Positions 7,357 to 14,148 are shown, counted from the first letter of the stretch. The stretch is DNA of 18,432 nt from Actinomycetota bacterium (GCA_016213595.1 JACRAA010000224.1:1-18432); one strand, 5' to 3'. The notes: generated from the letters alone by a model not told the origin. Program-made: numbers and translations.

Positions 7357-8715
7357 TCAGGCGTACTCGCCGAGACGACGGTTGAGGCCCCACACCGATG
7401 CGAACAGCGCGACCACCGCCGCGACGGAGGCGAGGATTCCCAGGGGCAGCTGGCTGCGCTGCGCGGCGTTCAGCGTCGAGGTGGCTGCTGTGGCGTCCTG
7501 CTCGGCCAGGCCCTTGGCGGCGTCCGTGAACGCCACGAGCGGCGTGAGCGTCGTCGTACGGCCCTGCGTCTTCGCGTCCGCCGCCGTCGGGTTCAGCGCC
7601 GTGTGGGCCGTGGTGTACGTGGTCCACAAGGCGGTCTGGCGGCTGCGTTCCGCTGCGTCCGGAAGCGTTCCGAGGGCGGTCGTGAGCTGACTGCTCAGCT
7701 GCGACCACTCGGTGTCGCCGCGTGAGCTCTGCAACAGGGTCCGGTCCTCCGCGGCCTTCGCCTGCTCGGCGATCAGGCGCGTATCCGCGTTGACGCGGGC
7801 GGAGACGAGCGACGAGGTCGTCACCTGGGAGAGGGACTGCTGGACGACGCCGTTGGCCTGCCCCGCGAGGGCCGCGGCGGCAAGGACGAGCAGGAGACCT
7901 GCGCCGAGCCCGATGTTGACGACCCGCCGGGTGCGGCGCGCCACGAGGATGGAGCCCAGGACGAGGCTGGCCACGGCCACCCAGCCGGCGGCGACCGCCC
8001 AGGGGCCGAACTGCCAGCTCGGGCCCGTGCCGACGCGGGCGTCGCTCTGCTGAGCGAGGGTGGCGAGCGTCTGCATCGGGGCGGTGAGCTTCGTGCCGGC
8101 GGCCACGAACTGCGAGCCGCCTGCTGCTGAACCAGTCGCCGCGACGGTCCAGGCCGCGTCCACCGAGCGGCGGTAGTCACTGATCTGCGTCTGCACGGTC
8201 GCCAGCTCGTCGGCGTCGTCCGGCTGCTGGGCGGCGGCCCGGAGCAGCATGGAGGAGACCTGGTCGATGGTCGACTGGTAGTCGGACCATTCAGCGCCCG
8301 AGCTTGCAGCGTCGGGGGCGAGGAAAGCGAAGGATCCCTTCCGGTCCGCCTCGACAAGCGTCGCGCGAGCTCCCCGCAGCTGCTGGCCGAGCGAGATGTC
8401 AGCCGCCGACGAGCTGAGTGCGAGCTCGGGCGCGATGGTCGCGACGGCGGTCAGGGTCGTGAAGAGCAGCAGGATGACGACGAGCGCGGTGCGCAGCCGT
8501 CGCAGCAGGCGCGGCGTCGGTGTCGGGTGCACCAGCGCGGGAAGGGCCGTCTCCGTACGAGTGGTCGCCACCCGTGTCGCCGGAGTGGGAGTAGTGGCGG
8601 GCTGCGGTGCTGTGGCGGGGGGTGTGGCTGTGGCCTCCCCAGGCGTGGCCGGCGGAGGTGTGGCCTGGGCAGGTGTGGGCTGCGGAGGTGTGGCCTGCAT
8701 GGGAGCCGTGCTCAC
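7357..8715 (-). CDS. GlnX-like four-TM sensor protein
   Basis: The protein has 452 residues. A Pro/Thr/Ala-rich cytoplasmic N-terminus (1-68) and a basic patch (RLLRRLR) are followed by four predicted membrane helices at about 76-96, 239-259, 266-286 and 424-444. Two mainly helical regions of about 140 residues (97-238 and 287-423) would be extracytoplasmic, and a short basic cytoplasmic end (NRRLGEYA) closes the protein. This topology and the location beside pknG match mycobacterial GlnX (Rv0412c), which passes an amino-acid signal from the lipoprotein GlnH to PknG. No GlnH homologue is encoded in the cluster, so the ligand is unknown. The GTG start at 8715 overlaps the AAA+ gene stop (GTGA) and has AGGAG about six bases upstream. 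The assignment rests on topology and synteny more than on motifs. Confidence 0.85.
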   Translation of the reverse strand: MSTAPMQATPPQPTPAQATPPPATPGEATATPPATAPQPATTPTPATRVATTRTETALPALVHPTPTPRLLRRLRTALVVILLLFTTLTAVATIAPELALSSSAADISLGQQLRGARATLVEADRKGSFAFLAPDAASSGAEWSDYQSTIDQVSSMLLRAAAQQPDDADELATVQTQISDYRRSVDAAWTVAATGSAAGGSQFVAAGTKLTAPMQTLATLAQQSDARVGTGPSWQFGPWAVAAGWVAVASLVLGSILVARRTRRVVNIGLGAGLLLVLAAAALAGQANGVVQQSLSQVTTSSLVSARVNADTRLIAEQAKAAEDRTLLQSSRGDTEWSQLSSQLTTALGTLPDAAERSRQTALWTTYTTAHTALNPTAADAKTQGRTTTLTPLVAFTDAAKGLAEQDATAATSTLNAAQRSQLPLGILASVAAVVALFASVWGLNRRLGEYA

Positions 8716-10595
8716 ACGCTCTCCTCAGGGGCCGGGCCCGGCCGCGGCCAGGCAGAGGCGGGGCCCACAGCGCCGGGAACGGACTCCTCGGACGCGGTCT
8801 CATCGGCGGGGGTGGTCTCGTCCGCGGGAGAGAGGCTCCCGGCCGGAGTCGTCACGTCGCCGGGCCAGTCGACCGCGGCCTGGTCCTGAGGCAGGGCCAG
8901 GTCCTGAGGCTCGAGGCGACGGAGCTGGTCGAGGGTCGGCTCGTCGACGTCACGGAGCCGCCACGCCTGGTGCCCGATCGCGGCCTCGAACACGTTGCGG
9001 GCGAAGCGGCCGTTGCCGAACGTCTCGTCCCGTACCTGTCGGGCGAGCTGCATCCTGAACGCGGTGACGACGTCCTCGTCGGTGTCGTAGTCGGCCTTGG
9101 CCGCCATGCCGGTGAAGATGCCGACGAGCTCGTCGTCGGTGTAGTCGTCGAACTCGATCGTCGTCCGGAACCGGCTGTTGAGACCCGGGTTCTCGTCGAT
9201 GAACTTGGCCATCGGCTTGGGGTAGCCCGCGACGATCACGACGAGGTCCTGCCGGTTGTCCTCCATCTCCTTCACGAGGGTGTTGATGGCTTCCTCGCCG
9301 TACTGGTCACCCGCCAGCGAGTACGCCTCGTCGATGAAAAGGACCCCGCCCTTGGCCTTGGTGCAGACCTCGGTGGTCTTGATCGCCGTCTGTCCGAGGT
9401 AGCCGGCGACGAGCTCGGAGCGGTCGACCTCGACGAGCTGGCCCTTCGAGAGCAGGCCCAGGGCGCGGTAGATGCCTGCGACCAGGCGCGCGACCGTCGT
9501 CTTCCCGGTGCCGGGGTTCCCCACGAAGATCAGGTGTCGGGTGATCGTCGGGTCGATCAGACCTGCTCTCGCCCGCAGGCCCTGCACCCGCAGGATCGCC
9601 GACTGCCGGTGGATCTCGTCCTTGACCCGCTGCAGCCCGACGAGGCCGTCGAGCTCGGCGAGGAGCTCCTCGAGGGACTTCGCGGGAGGCTCGGACTCCG
9701 CTGCCGCAGCGAGAGTCTGTGGGGCTTCCTGCCCGGCTGCAGGCGCGGGCGGCGTCGCCGGGTTGCCCGGCAGCGAAGGAGTCCCGGGCGTGACCGGTGC
9801 GGAGGGTACGCCGCCGCTTCGCCGCTGGAGGTCGGGGAACGCACCGGGCGCGTGCGGGTCGAGGCCGCCGAGGTCGAACGGGTTGGTCTGGAACGGCTCC
9901 AGGTCGCCCTGCGGCTGCATCCCGGCCTGCCGCATCCGCTCCTGGGAGGTGCGCAGCTGGTCGAAGACGCTCGACAGGATCGCGGGCGCGCGCTTCGCGA
10001 AGTCGCCGACCTGGTCGGCCGCCTGGTGGCTCCGTTCCGCCATCTGCTCGATGAACGACTCGCCCGACGACCCGCCGGCAGCGCTGCTTCCCGCGCCGCT
10101 CTGTACGGGCGGGGCTGCTGCGGGGGGAGCCGTGGGTCCGCCGGGCAGCCCTTCGAACGCTCCCGGGGTCGATCCCGGCGTGACGGAGAACGGTGAGGCG
10201 TTCGCGGGGAACATGGCCGAGCGCTGGGCCGCGGTCGCGGAGGCCGCGGAGCCGGCCACCTGGGGGTGCGGCTCGCCGAGGCGGCAGGCTGCCGAGGCGA
10301 CAGCGGCCAGGGCGTCGGCGTACGCAGCGGCGTGGGTGTGGTCGCCGGTGCCCAAGGCCGACATGAGTGTGGTCGGGCCCGACCTGTACCGGCGGCCCTT
10401 CGAGGCGGCCTCGAAGAACGCCTCCGCGCCGCCCGGCTCGCCGGTCTCGGCGCCCCAGGCCTGGAACGCGCCGCGAGCGGGCTCGGCGACGGAGGCGGCG
10501 AGCTGCAGCCCTTCCGTACGGGCCGCGCGCTCGTCGAGGCCGGCCGCTCGTGCCGCGGCGACGAGCTGGTCGAGGGCGGAGCGGAGCGTGGTCAT
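8712..10595 (-). CDS. CbxX/SpoVK-type AAA+ ATPase with long N-terminal region
   Basis: The protein has 627 residues. The N-terminal 120 residues look helical. Residues of about 130-300 are mostly disordered Pro/Gly/Ala sequence around a short helical piece (180-225). The AAA+ domain spans about 305-560, with Walker A GNPGTGKT (359-366), Walker B VLFIDEAY (418-425), sensor-1 region VVIVAGYPKP (452-461), arginine-finger candidate in NSRFR (Arg475) and sensor-2 motif GNGRFARN (527-534). The C-terminus is an acidic Pro-rich tail. The domain resembles the CbxX/CfxQ, SpoVK and EccA group, hexameric remodelling ATPases. The N-terminal half is not the TPR region of ESX EccA, and no ESX genes are nearby. 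The ATG at 10595 has GGAGGT nine bases upstream and starts five bases after the preceding stop. A substrate among the neighbouring TelA or small proteins is plausible but unproven. Confidence 0.92.
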   Translation of the reverse strand: MTTLRSALDQLVAAARAAGLDERAARTEGLQLAASVAEPARGAFQAWGAETGEPGGAEAFFEAASKGRRYRSGPTTLMSALGTGDHTHAAAYADALAAVASAACRLGEPHPQVAGSAASATAAQRSAMFPANASPFSVTPGSTPGAFEGLPGGPTAPPAAAPPVQSGAGSSAAGGSSGESFIEQMAERSHQAADQVGDFAKRAPAILSSVFDQLRTSQERMRQAGMQPQGDLEPFQTNPFDLGGLDPHAPGAFPDLQRRSGGVPSAPVTPGTPSLPGNPATPPAPAAGQEAPQTLAAAAESEPPAKSLEELLAELDGLVGLQRVKDEIHRQSAILRVQGLRARAGLIDPTITRHLIFVGNPGTGKTTVARLVAGIYRALGLLSKGQLVEVDRSELVAGYLGQTAIKTTEVCTKAKGGVLFIDEAYSLAGDQYGEEAINTLVKEMEDNRQDLVVIVAGYPKPMAKFIDENPGLNSRFRTTIEFDDYTDDELVGIFTGMAAKADYDTDEDVVTAFRMQLARQVRDETFGNGRFARNVFEAAIGHQAWRLRDVDEPTLDQLRRLEPQDLALPQDQAAVDWPGDVTTPAGSLSPADETTPADETASEESVPGAVGPASAWPRPGPAPEESV

Positions 10596-10600
10596 GTGAG

Positions 10601-11155
10601 TCAGACCTCCAGATCGAGCGGGTTTGCCGGGCCGATGCTCTGGCGTGGCGCGGCGGGAGCCTTGGGGGGTGCGGTCGGCGCATGGCCGAACTTCTCCTGC
10701 AGGAAGCGGCCGTGGGCGATGAGCGCCTGGGCGTCGGCCTGCAGCACCGCGTCGTACATCTTGTCCACGGTCGAGCCGAGGAGGTCGAGCTGGTCGACAA
10801 GGACCAGCAGCGATGTCTTCGCCCCCTCGATCGGCCGACTGTCGGCCCAGTCGCGCGGCAGCCGGAGGTACGCGCTCAACGCCTCGGGCAGGTAGTCGGT
10901 CGCCGTGGCCATCAGTGCGTACTGCTCGGCAGAGTCGAGGCCCGCGTTCCGCATCCTCGGCAGGGTCTCGCGCAGCCGCCTCGTGACCCGGTGCACACGG
11001 CTCAGGACAGCCGGCGGGACATACCCGTCGGCGGCGAGCTGGTCGACCTTGGCGAGCGAGTCCGCGATCTCCTCAGGCGTCGGGGGTGCCGGCGGCGGAG
11101 CTTGCTCGGAGGCAGGCTCCACCTGGTCGCCCTTCAGCCAGTCGAACAAGCCCAT
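10601..11155 (-). CDS. Small unrecognised protein between telA and the AAA+ gene
   Basis: The protein has 184 residues. A short amphipathic start (MGLFDWLKG) and a Pro-rich linker (about 14-26) lead into a mainly helical domain (about 27-155) containing DYLPEALSAYLRLP, followed by a Pro/Ala-rich tail. It has no signal peptide or transmembrane helix. TelA homologues in Bacillus (YaaN) are paired with XpaC, and the helical core with a YLP-x-x-L-x-x-Y-type motif is loosely reminiscent of it, but XpaC has membrane segments and I would not claim homology. It starts at ATG 11155, 18 bases after the telA stop, with an AGGA about a dozen bases upstream. The tight spacing to both neighbours suggests an obligatory partner of TelA and/or the AAA+ protein. 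The MGLFDW start could be a membrane-touching amphipathic segment. Confidence 0.8.
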   Translation of the reverse strand: MGLFDWLKGDQVEPASEQAPPPAPPTPEEIADSLAKVDQLAADGYVPPAVLSRVHRVTRRLRETLPRMRNAGLDSAEQYALMATATDYLPEALSAYLRLPRDWADSRPIEGAKTSLLVLVDQLDLLGSTVDKMYDAVLQADAQALIAHGRFLQEKFGHAPTAPPKAPAAPRQSIGPANPLDLEV

Positions 11156-11173
11156 CGATGACAGCGTCCTGGC

Positions 11174-12406
11174 TCAGCGCGCGGTCTCGACGTTGAGCTC
11201 AGAGCCCGGGATCGGCGGCTGGCTGCGCTGTGAGCGGTCCAGGTAGTCCCGGGACTTCGCCACCTCGTTCTCGAGGACGCCGATCGTCTGCGCCATGTTG
11301 TCGAGCGCGCGCAGCTTGAACTCGTCGATCGAGTCCATCGTCGCGTAGATGTTCGCGAACGCCGACTTCAGCTGCTCGATGCCGATCGTCGAGGACGCCG
11401 CCTGCTCCTGGATGCGGGCCGAGTTGTCCTTGAGCATCTCGGACGTCTTCTGGATCATGTTCGAGGTCGTCGTGTTGAGCGCGGTGATCTGGTCGAGCAC
11501 CAGCTGCTGGTTGCCGAGAGCCTGGGCGACGATCACGGCCGTACGAAGCGCGGAGACGGTGGTGGTCGCTGCGCGGTCGACGCCCTTGATGAGCTCGATG
11601 TTGTTCTTGATGATGATGTCGATCGCCAGGTAGCTCTGGATCGAGACGGCCAGCTGTGTGAGCAGGTCCTGGTGCTTCTGCCGGACGTAGAACAGGACGT
11701 CCTGGTTGAGCTGCTTCGCGCGTTCCGGGTCCGACATCTCGATCTCGGCGATGTTGGCCGTGAGCTTCGTGTCGAGCCGCTCGGCGATGTACACGTACTG
11801 GTTGAGCCGGCCCATGGTCTGCCAGAGGTTCTGCTTCTCCATGTTGAGCGCGACGTTGTCGCGGGTCAGCTCGTCCTGGCCCGAGCGCAGGGCGTGGAGG
11901 ATCGCGTTGAGGTGCGACTGCGAGCTCTGGTACTTGCGGAAGTAGTCCTGCATCTTGTGGCCGAAGGGGAACAGCCCGAGGAACTTCTTGTCGACGCTGT
12001 CCTTGCCGGGGTCTAGGTCCTCGACCGTCCGGCGGAGGTCGACGAGCGTCTGGCCCACCTTGGAGCCCTGCGTCAGGTTGCCCTCCTTCAACGCCCGGAC
12101 GGGCGTGTTGAGGAGCCGGTTCGAGGTCTCGGCGGCCTTGCGGACGTCCGCGTCGCCCATCGACCGTACGGCGTCGGCCTGGGCGGCGAAGTCCGGCGAG
12201 CCGGTCTGGGCCTTGGTGATCGCGCTCATGAAGGCGTCGACCTTCTGGTCGAGCACCGGCACCTGCGCCGCGTCGACCTGGGGCGCCATCTTCGGGGCCT
12301 GTGTGGTGGGCACGGCGGCGACGGCAGGCGGGGCCTCGAGCGTGAGGGTCGCCGTCGCGCTCGGCGGTGTCAGTGGGGCATAGGCAGCCTGGCCGGACTC
12401 GGACAT
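11174..12406 (-). CDS. telA: TelA-family (toxic anion resistance) protein
   Basis: The protein has 410 residues, matching the TelA/KlaA/YaaN family in length and layout. After a Pro/Ala/Thr-rich N-terminus (about 1-40) it is almost wholly alpha-helical. It contains family-typical stretches such as LGLFPFG, a YFRKYQSSQSHLNAI segment, ALRSGQDEL, the long MEKQNLW...YVYIAERLD segment, QSYLAIDIIIKNN and ELIKGVDRA(A/T)TTTVSALRTAV. It is cytosolic, with no transmembrane segment. TelA proteins were first linked to tellurite resistance on plasmid RK2 and later to cell-envelope-antibiotic tolerance in Firmicutes; the biochemical activity is unknown. The ATG at 12406 has AAAGG six bases upstream. It opens the seven-gene operon. 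The operon context suggests that its activity or assembly is controlled by the AAA+ ATPase and the kinase/phosphatase pair (inference). Confidence 0.95.
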   Translation of the reverse strand: MSESGQAAYAPLTPPSATATLTLEAPPAVAAVPTTQAPKMAPQVDAAQVPVLDQKVDAFMSAITKAQTGSPDFAAQADAVRSMGDADVRKAAETSNRLLNTPVRALKEGNLTQGSKVGQTLVDLRRTVEDLDPGKDSVDKKFLGLFPFGHKMQDYFRKYQSSQSHLNAILHALRSGQDELTRDNVALNMEKQNLWQTMGRLNQYVYIAERLDTKLTANIAEIEMSDPERAKQLNQDVLFYVRQKHQDLLTQLAVSIQSYLAIDIIIKNNIELIKGVDRAATTTVSALRTAVIVAQALGNQQLVLDQITALNTTTSNMIQKTSEMLKDNSARIQEQAASSTIGIEQLKSAFANIYATMDSIDEFKLRALDNMAQTIGVLENEVAKSRDYLDRSQRSQPPIPGSELNVETAR

Positions 12407-12425
12407 GGGACACCTTTCAAACGGG

Positions 12426-12449
12426 AACGCGCAGCGTGCGACAGGTTCC
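12426..12449 (-). promoter_or_regulatory. Candidate ECF-type promoter / inverted repeat upstream of telA
   Basis: Reading the minus strand, GGAAC (12449-12445) and CGTT (12429-12426) are separated by 15 bases and end about 20 bases before the telA ATG. This resembles stress-responsive ECF sigma promoters (GGAAC, N15-16, CGTY). The leader would be only about 13 nt but would still contain the AAAGG Shine-Dalgarno. The same bases also form an inverted repeat, GGAAC-N16-GTTCC, so a repressor operator is an alternative reading. Confidence 0.35.
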
Positions 12450-12468
12450 GACCCAATGTACCGGTCGG
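12448..12468 (-). terminator. Weak hairpin after the ligD-like gene
   Basis: Arms CCGACC (12448-12453) and GGTCGG (12463-12468) enclose a 9-nt loop in the 90-nt gap between the ligD-like stop and telA. There is no U-tract on the minus strand. It could limit read-through from the polymerase gene into the telA operon. It overlaps the candidate -35 element, so it may instead be part of the telA control region. Confidence 0.3.
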
Positions 12469-12496
12469 TGCAGTGCGCAGCAGCGACCAGGATGTA

Positions 12497-13447
12497 TCAG
12501 GCGCCCGAATCCGCGGCGGGCAGGGCGGGGCCGTCATCGGCCAGCACCTCGGCGAAGAGGTCTCCCTTGTCCGCGACCCGGGTGAGGACGTCCTCGGGGC
12601 CGAACCGCAGGGCATCCGGGCTGTCGGCAGCAGCCACCTCGTCCCACGTGATGGGCGTCGCCACCCACGGCCGCTCCTTGCCTCGCAGGGAGTAGGCGCA
12701 GACGGTGTTGCGGGCGGCCTTGTTCTGGAGGTAGTCGATGTAGATGCGCTCCGTACGGGCGGACTTCGCCATCGTGGCCACGAACAGGTCGGGGTATGCG
12801 CGGGTCAGCTCGGCGCCGAGCCGGGCGACGTACCGGACGACGTCCTCTGAGGGGGTGGGTGCGATCGGCGCCGACAGCTGCAGCCCCTTGGAGCCCGATG
12901 TCTTCACCGAGGCGATGAGGCCGTCCGCCGCCAGCCGGGCGGCGATGAGCAATGCACCCTTGCAGACGTCGACGATCGTCATCCCCGGCCCGGGGTCGAG
13001 GTCGACGACGCACGTCGTCGCGCGAGGCTCGTGCTCGGCCGCGAGGAGGACGGCCCCGTCACGGATCGTCGTGTGGGCGACCGTCCACTGGGGGGCGTGG
13101 AGCTCGAGGGCTGCGAGGTTGGCGAGGTAGACGAGGGTCGCCGGCTCCGTGACGACGAGGTACTCGATGAGGCCCTCCGTGCCCAGGACGGGCTGTACGG
13201 ACAGCCAGTCCGGCGCCCCCGGCGGCATGTTCTTCTCGAAGAAGGGGGGCGACCCGACGCCGTTGGGGAACCTGACGCGCGTGATGCAGCGGCCGGCGAG
13301 GTGGGGCAGGATCGTCTCGGCGATGCCGAGGTAGTACGAGACGACCTCGGCCTTTGTGACGTGGGACGCCGGGAAGAGGACCTTGTCCAGGTTCGTCAGC
13401 GTGAGCGTCCGCTCACCGACCGTCGTGACGATGCTCTCGCCGGGCAT
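12497..13447 (-). CDS. LigD-type polymerase/primase domain protein (stand-alone)
   Basis: This 316-residue protein is a free-standing version of the LigD polymerase domain, an archaeo-eukaryotic primase fold that fills or extends ends during bacterial non-homologous end joining. Visible motifs: LTNLDKVLFP near the N-terminus, FFEKNMP (69-75), VVDLDPGPG with the metal-binding pair Asp149/Asp151, SGSKGLQL (184-191), IYIDYLQN with the third acidic residue Asp238, and AYSLRGKERPWVATPITWDEV. No ligase or 3'-phosphoesterase domain is attached, and no ku gene is in the window. At the usual SGSKGLH position the His is Gln (Gln190), which may alter nucleotide binding or simply mark this subfamily. The ATG at 13447 has no Shine-Dalgarno but a good leaderless promoter arrangement. 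A LigD-associated name would be reasonable, but full LigD is not shown. Confidence 0.92.
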   Translation of the reverse strand: MPGESIVTTVGERTLTLTNLDKVLFPASHVTKAEVVSYYLGIAETILPHLAGRCITRVRFPNGVGSPPFFEKNMPPGAPDWLSVQPVLGTEGLIEYLVVTEPATLVYLANLAALELHAPQWTVAHTTIRDGAVLLAAEHEPRATTCVVDLDPGPGMTIVDVCKGALLIAARLAADGLIASVKTSGSKGLQLSAPIAPTPSEDVVRYVARLGAELTRAYPDLFVATMAKSARTERIYIDYLQNKAARNTVCAYSLRGKERPWVATPITWDEVAAADSPDALRFGPEDVLTRVADKGDLFAEVLADDGPALPAADSGA

Positions 13448-13453
13448 GCCGTC

Positions 13454-13459
13454 ACTCTA
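13454..13459 (-). promoter_or_regulatory. Candidate leaderless -10 element for the ligD-like gene
   Basis: On the minus strand TAGAGT (TAnnnT type) lies exactly six bases upstream of the ATG at 13447, the standard geometry for leaderless transcription in actinobacteria. The absence of a Shine-Dalgarno fits this. No convincing -35 hexamer is visible. Confidence 0.4.
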
Positions 13460-13594
13460 GGCGGCGGCCACGAGACACGTCGTGAGGGCACCGTACGCGC
13501 CGCCGCCAGGAGGCTGAGCGGCGAGGGGAGCTGTGCGTCCCGTACACCGTGCGCTCTCCCTCACGTTCACCGCAGCGCACCATCTCGTACAACG

Positions 13595-13626
13595 CGAAGG
13601 ACCCCCGCAGCCGCGAGGGTCCTTCG
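13595..13626 (-). terminator. Strong hairpin terminator downstream of cspA
   Basis: A perfect 10-bp stem, CGAAGGACCC (13595-13604) paired with GGGTCCTTCG (13617-13626), has a GC-rich 12-nt loop. It lies 41 bases after the cspA stop on the minus strand and is followed there by CGTTGT, a weak T-rich exit. It would separate cspA from the ligD-like gene. Between it and 13459, in the upstream region of the ligD-like gene, nothing else is apparent. Confidence 0.75.
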
Positions 13627-13657
13627 TGGAGTGTGACTACAGCTGGAGTGTGATTAC
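13627..13657. repeat. Two imperfect 14-bp direct repeats in cspA 3' UTR
   Basis: TGGAGTGTGACTAC (13627-13640) and TGGAGTGTGATTAC (13644-13657) differ at one base and are three bases apart. A degenerate third copy, GAGGTGGATTAC (13659-13670), overlaps the cspA stop codon. Origin by local duplication is likely; function is unknown. Confidence 0.6.
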
Positions 13658-13666
13658 TGAGGTGGA

Positions 13667-13870
13667 TTACAGGGCGTGGACGCGATCAGCCTGAGGACCC
13701 TTCGGGCCCTGCGTGATCTCGAACTCGACCTTCTGCCCCTCTTCGAGGGTGCGGAAGCCGGTGGTGTCGATCGCGGTGTAGTGGACGAAGACGTCCTGGT
13801 CGCCACCCTCTACGGCGATGAAGCCGTAACCCTTCTCGGCGTTGAACCACTTGACGGTTCCCTGAGCCAT
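13667..13870 (-). CDS. cspA: Cold-shock protein, CspA family
   Basis: This is a 67-residue single cold-shock domain of standard length. RNP1 is KGYGFI (13-18) and RNP2 is VFVHY (27-31). The opening AQGTVKWFNAEKGYGFI and the end KGPQADRVHAL are typical of actinobacterial CspA. It binds single-stranded RNA or DNA and acts as an RNA chaperone. The ATG at 13870 is preceded by GGGAG/GGAGAAG about 8-10 bases upstream; longer in-frame reading upstream is not protein-like. It is monocistronic: a clear terminator follows, and a long palindrome-containing region precedes it and separates it from divergent adnA. Regulation through a structured leader, as known for other csp mRNAs, is plausible. Confidence 0.97.
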   Translation of the reverse strand: MAQGTVKWFNAEKGYGFIAVEGGDQDVFVHYTAIDTTGFRTLEEGQKVEFEITQGPKGPQADRVHAL

Positions 13871-13931
13871 GCAACTTCTCCCGACTTGCTCGCTGAGATC
13901 GCACCTTGAGACCTCAGGCTGCTGGACACGG

Positions 13932-13963
13932 TCCGGACCTTCCCAAGCACAGCCCGGGCTGGA
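13932..13963. repeat. Two perfect palindromes in the cspA leader region
   Basis: GGTCCGGACC (13932-13941) and CAGCCCGGGCTG (13952-13963) are perfect palindromes 10 bases apart, roughly 60-95 bases upstream of the cspA start. They could be protein-binding sites or form compact secondary structure in a long cspA leader. They do not look like intrinsic terminators (no loop, no T-run). Confidence 0.5.
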
Positions 13964-13994
13964 GCAGCACGCCCAGCCTTCCATACTTGAGCGC

Positions 13995-14022
13995 CGTCGG
14001 ACAGTAACCGACGCAAAATCTA
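13995..14022. promoter_or_regulatory. Operator-like inverted repeat and AT-rich patch between cspA and adnA
   Basis: CGTCGG (13995-14000) and CCGACG (14008-14013) form an inverted repeat with a 7-base spacer. It sits beside the most AT-rich patch of the cspA-adnA gap. Minus-strand TAnnnT hexamers TACTGT (14006-14001) and TAGATT (14022-14017) fall inside this block, so it is the likeliest cspA promoter area and implies a leader of about 125-140 nt. No good -35 element is seen. From 14023 to 14148 I see no clear adnA promoter. Confidence 0.3.
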
Positions 14023-14148
14023 GAGAGGCCCTGGCGGAGCGAGGGACCCCGCCGATCGGCCGTTCATCCTGTCACCAGGGCGCTCGCGGCGACGACCGAA
14101 TGGCAGGTCAAGGATGCATCCGTCAGCGGCATCTGTTTGCCTGGAGAC

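Noticed and set aside
8712..10595. EccA of a type VII (ESX) secretion locus
   Set aside because: The ATPase domain is related, but the N-terminal half is not TPR-like and no EccB-E, WXG100 or mycosin gene is present.
2651..12406. Ter-type tellurium-resistance cluster (TerY-P triad)
   Set aside because: A kinase and PP2C are present, but there is no vWA protein and no TerC/TerD-family gene; TelA is a different family from Ter proteins.
14001..14148. LexA/SOS box upstream of adnA
   Set aside because: No CGAAC-N4-GTTCG-like sequence is present in the gap.
13985..14148. Possible tRNA or small RNA gene between cspA and adnA
   Set aside because: No cloverleaf arms, T-loop signature or terminator-ended hairpin could be found.
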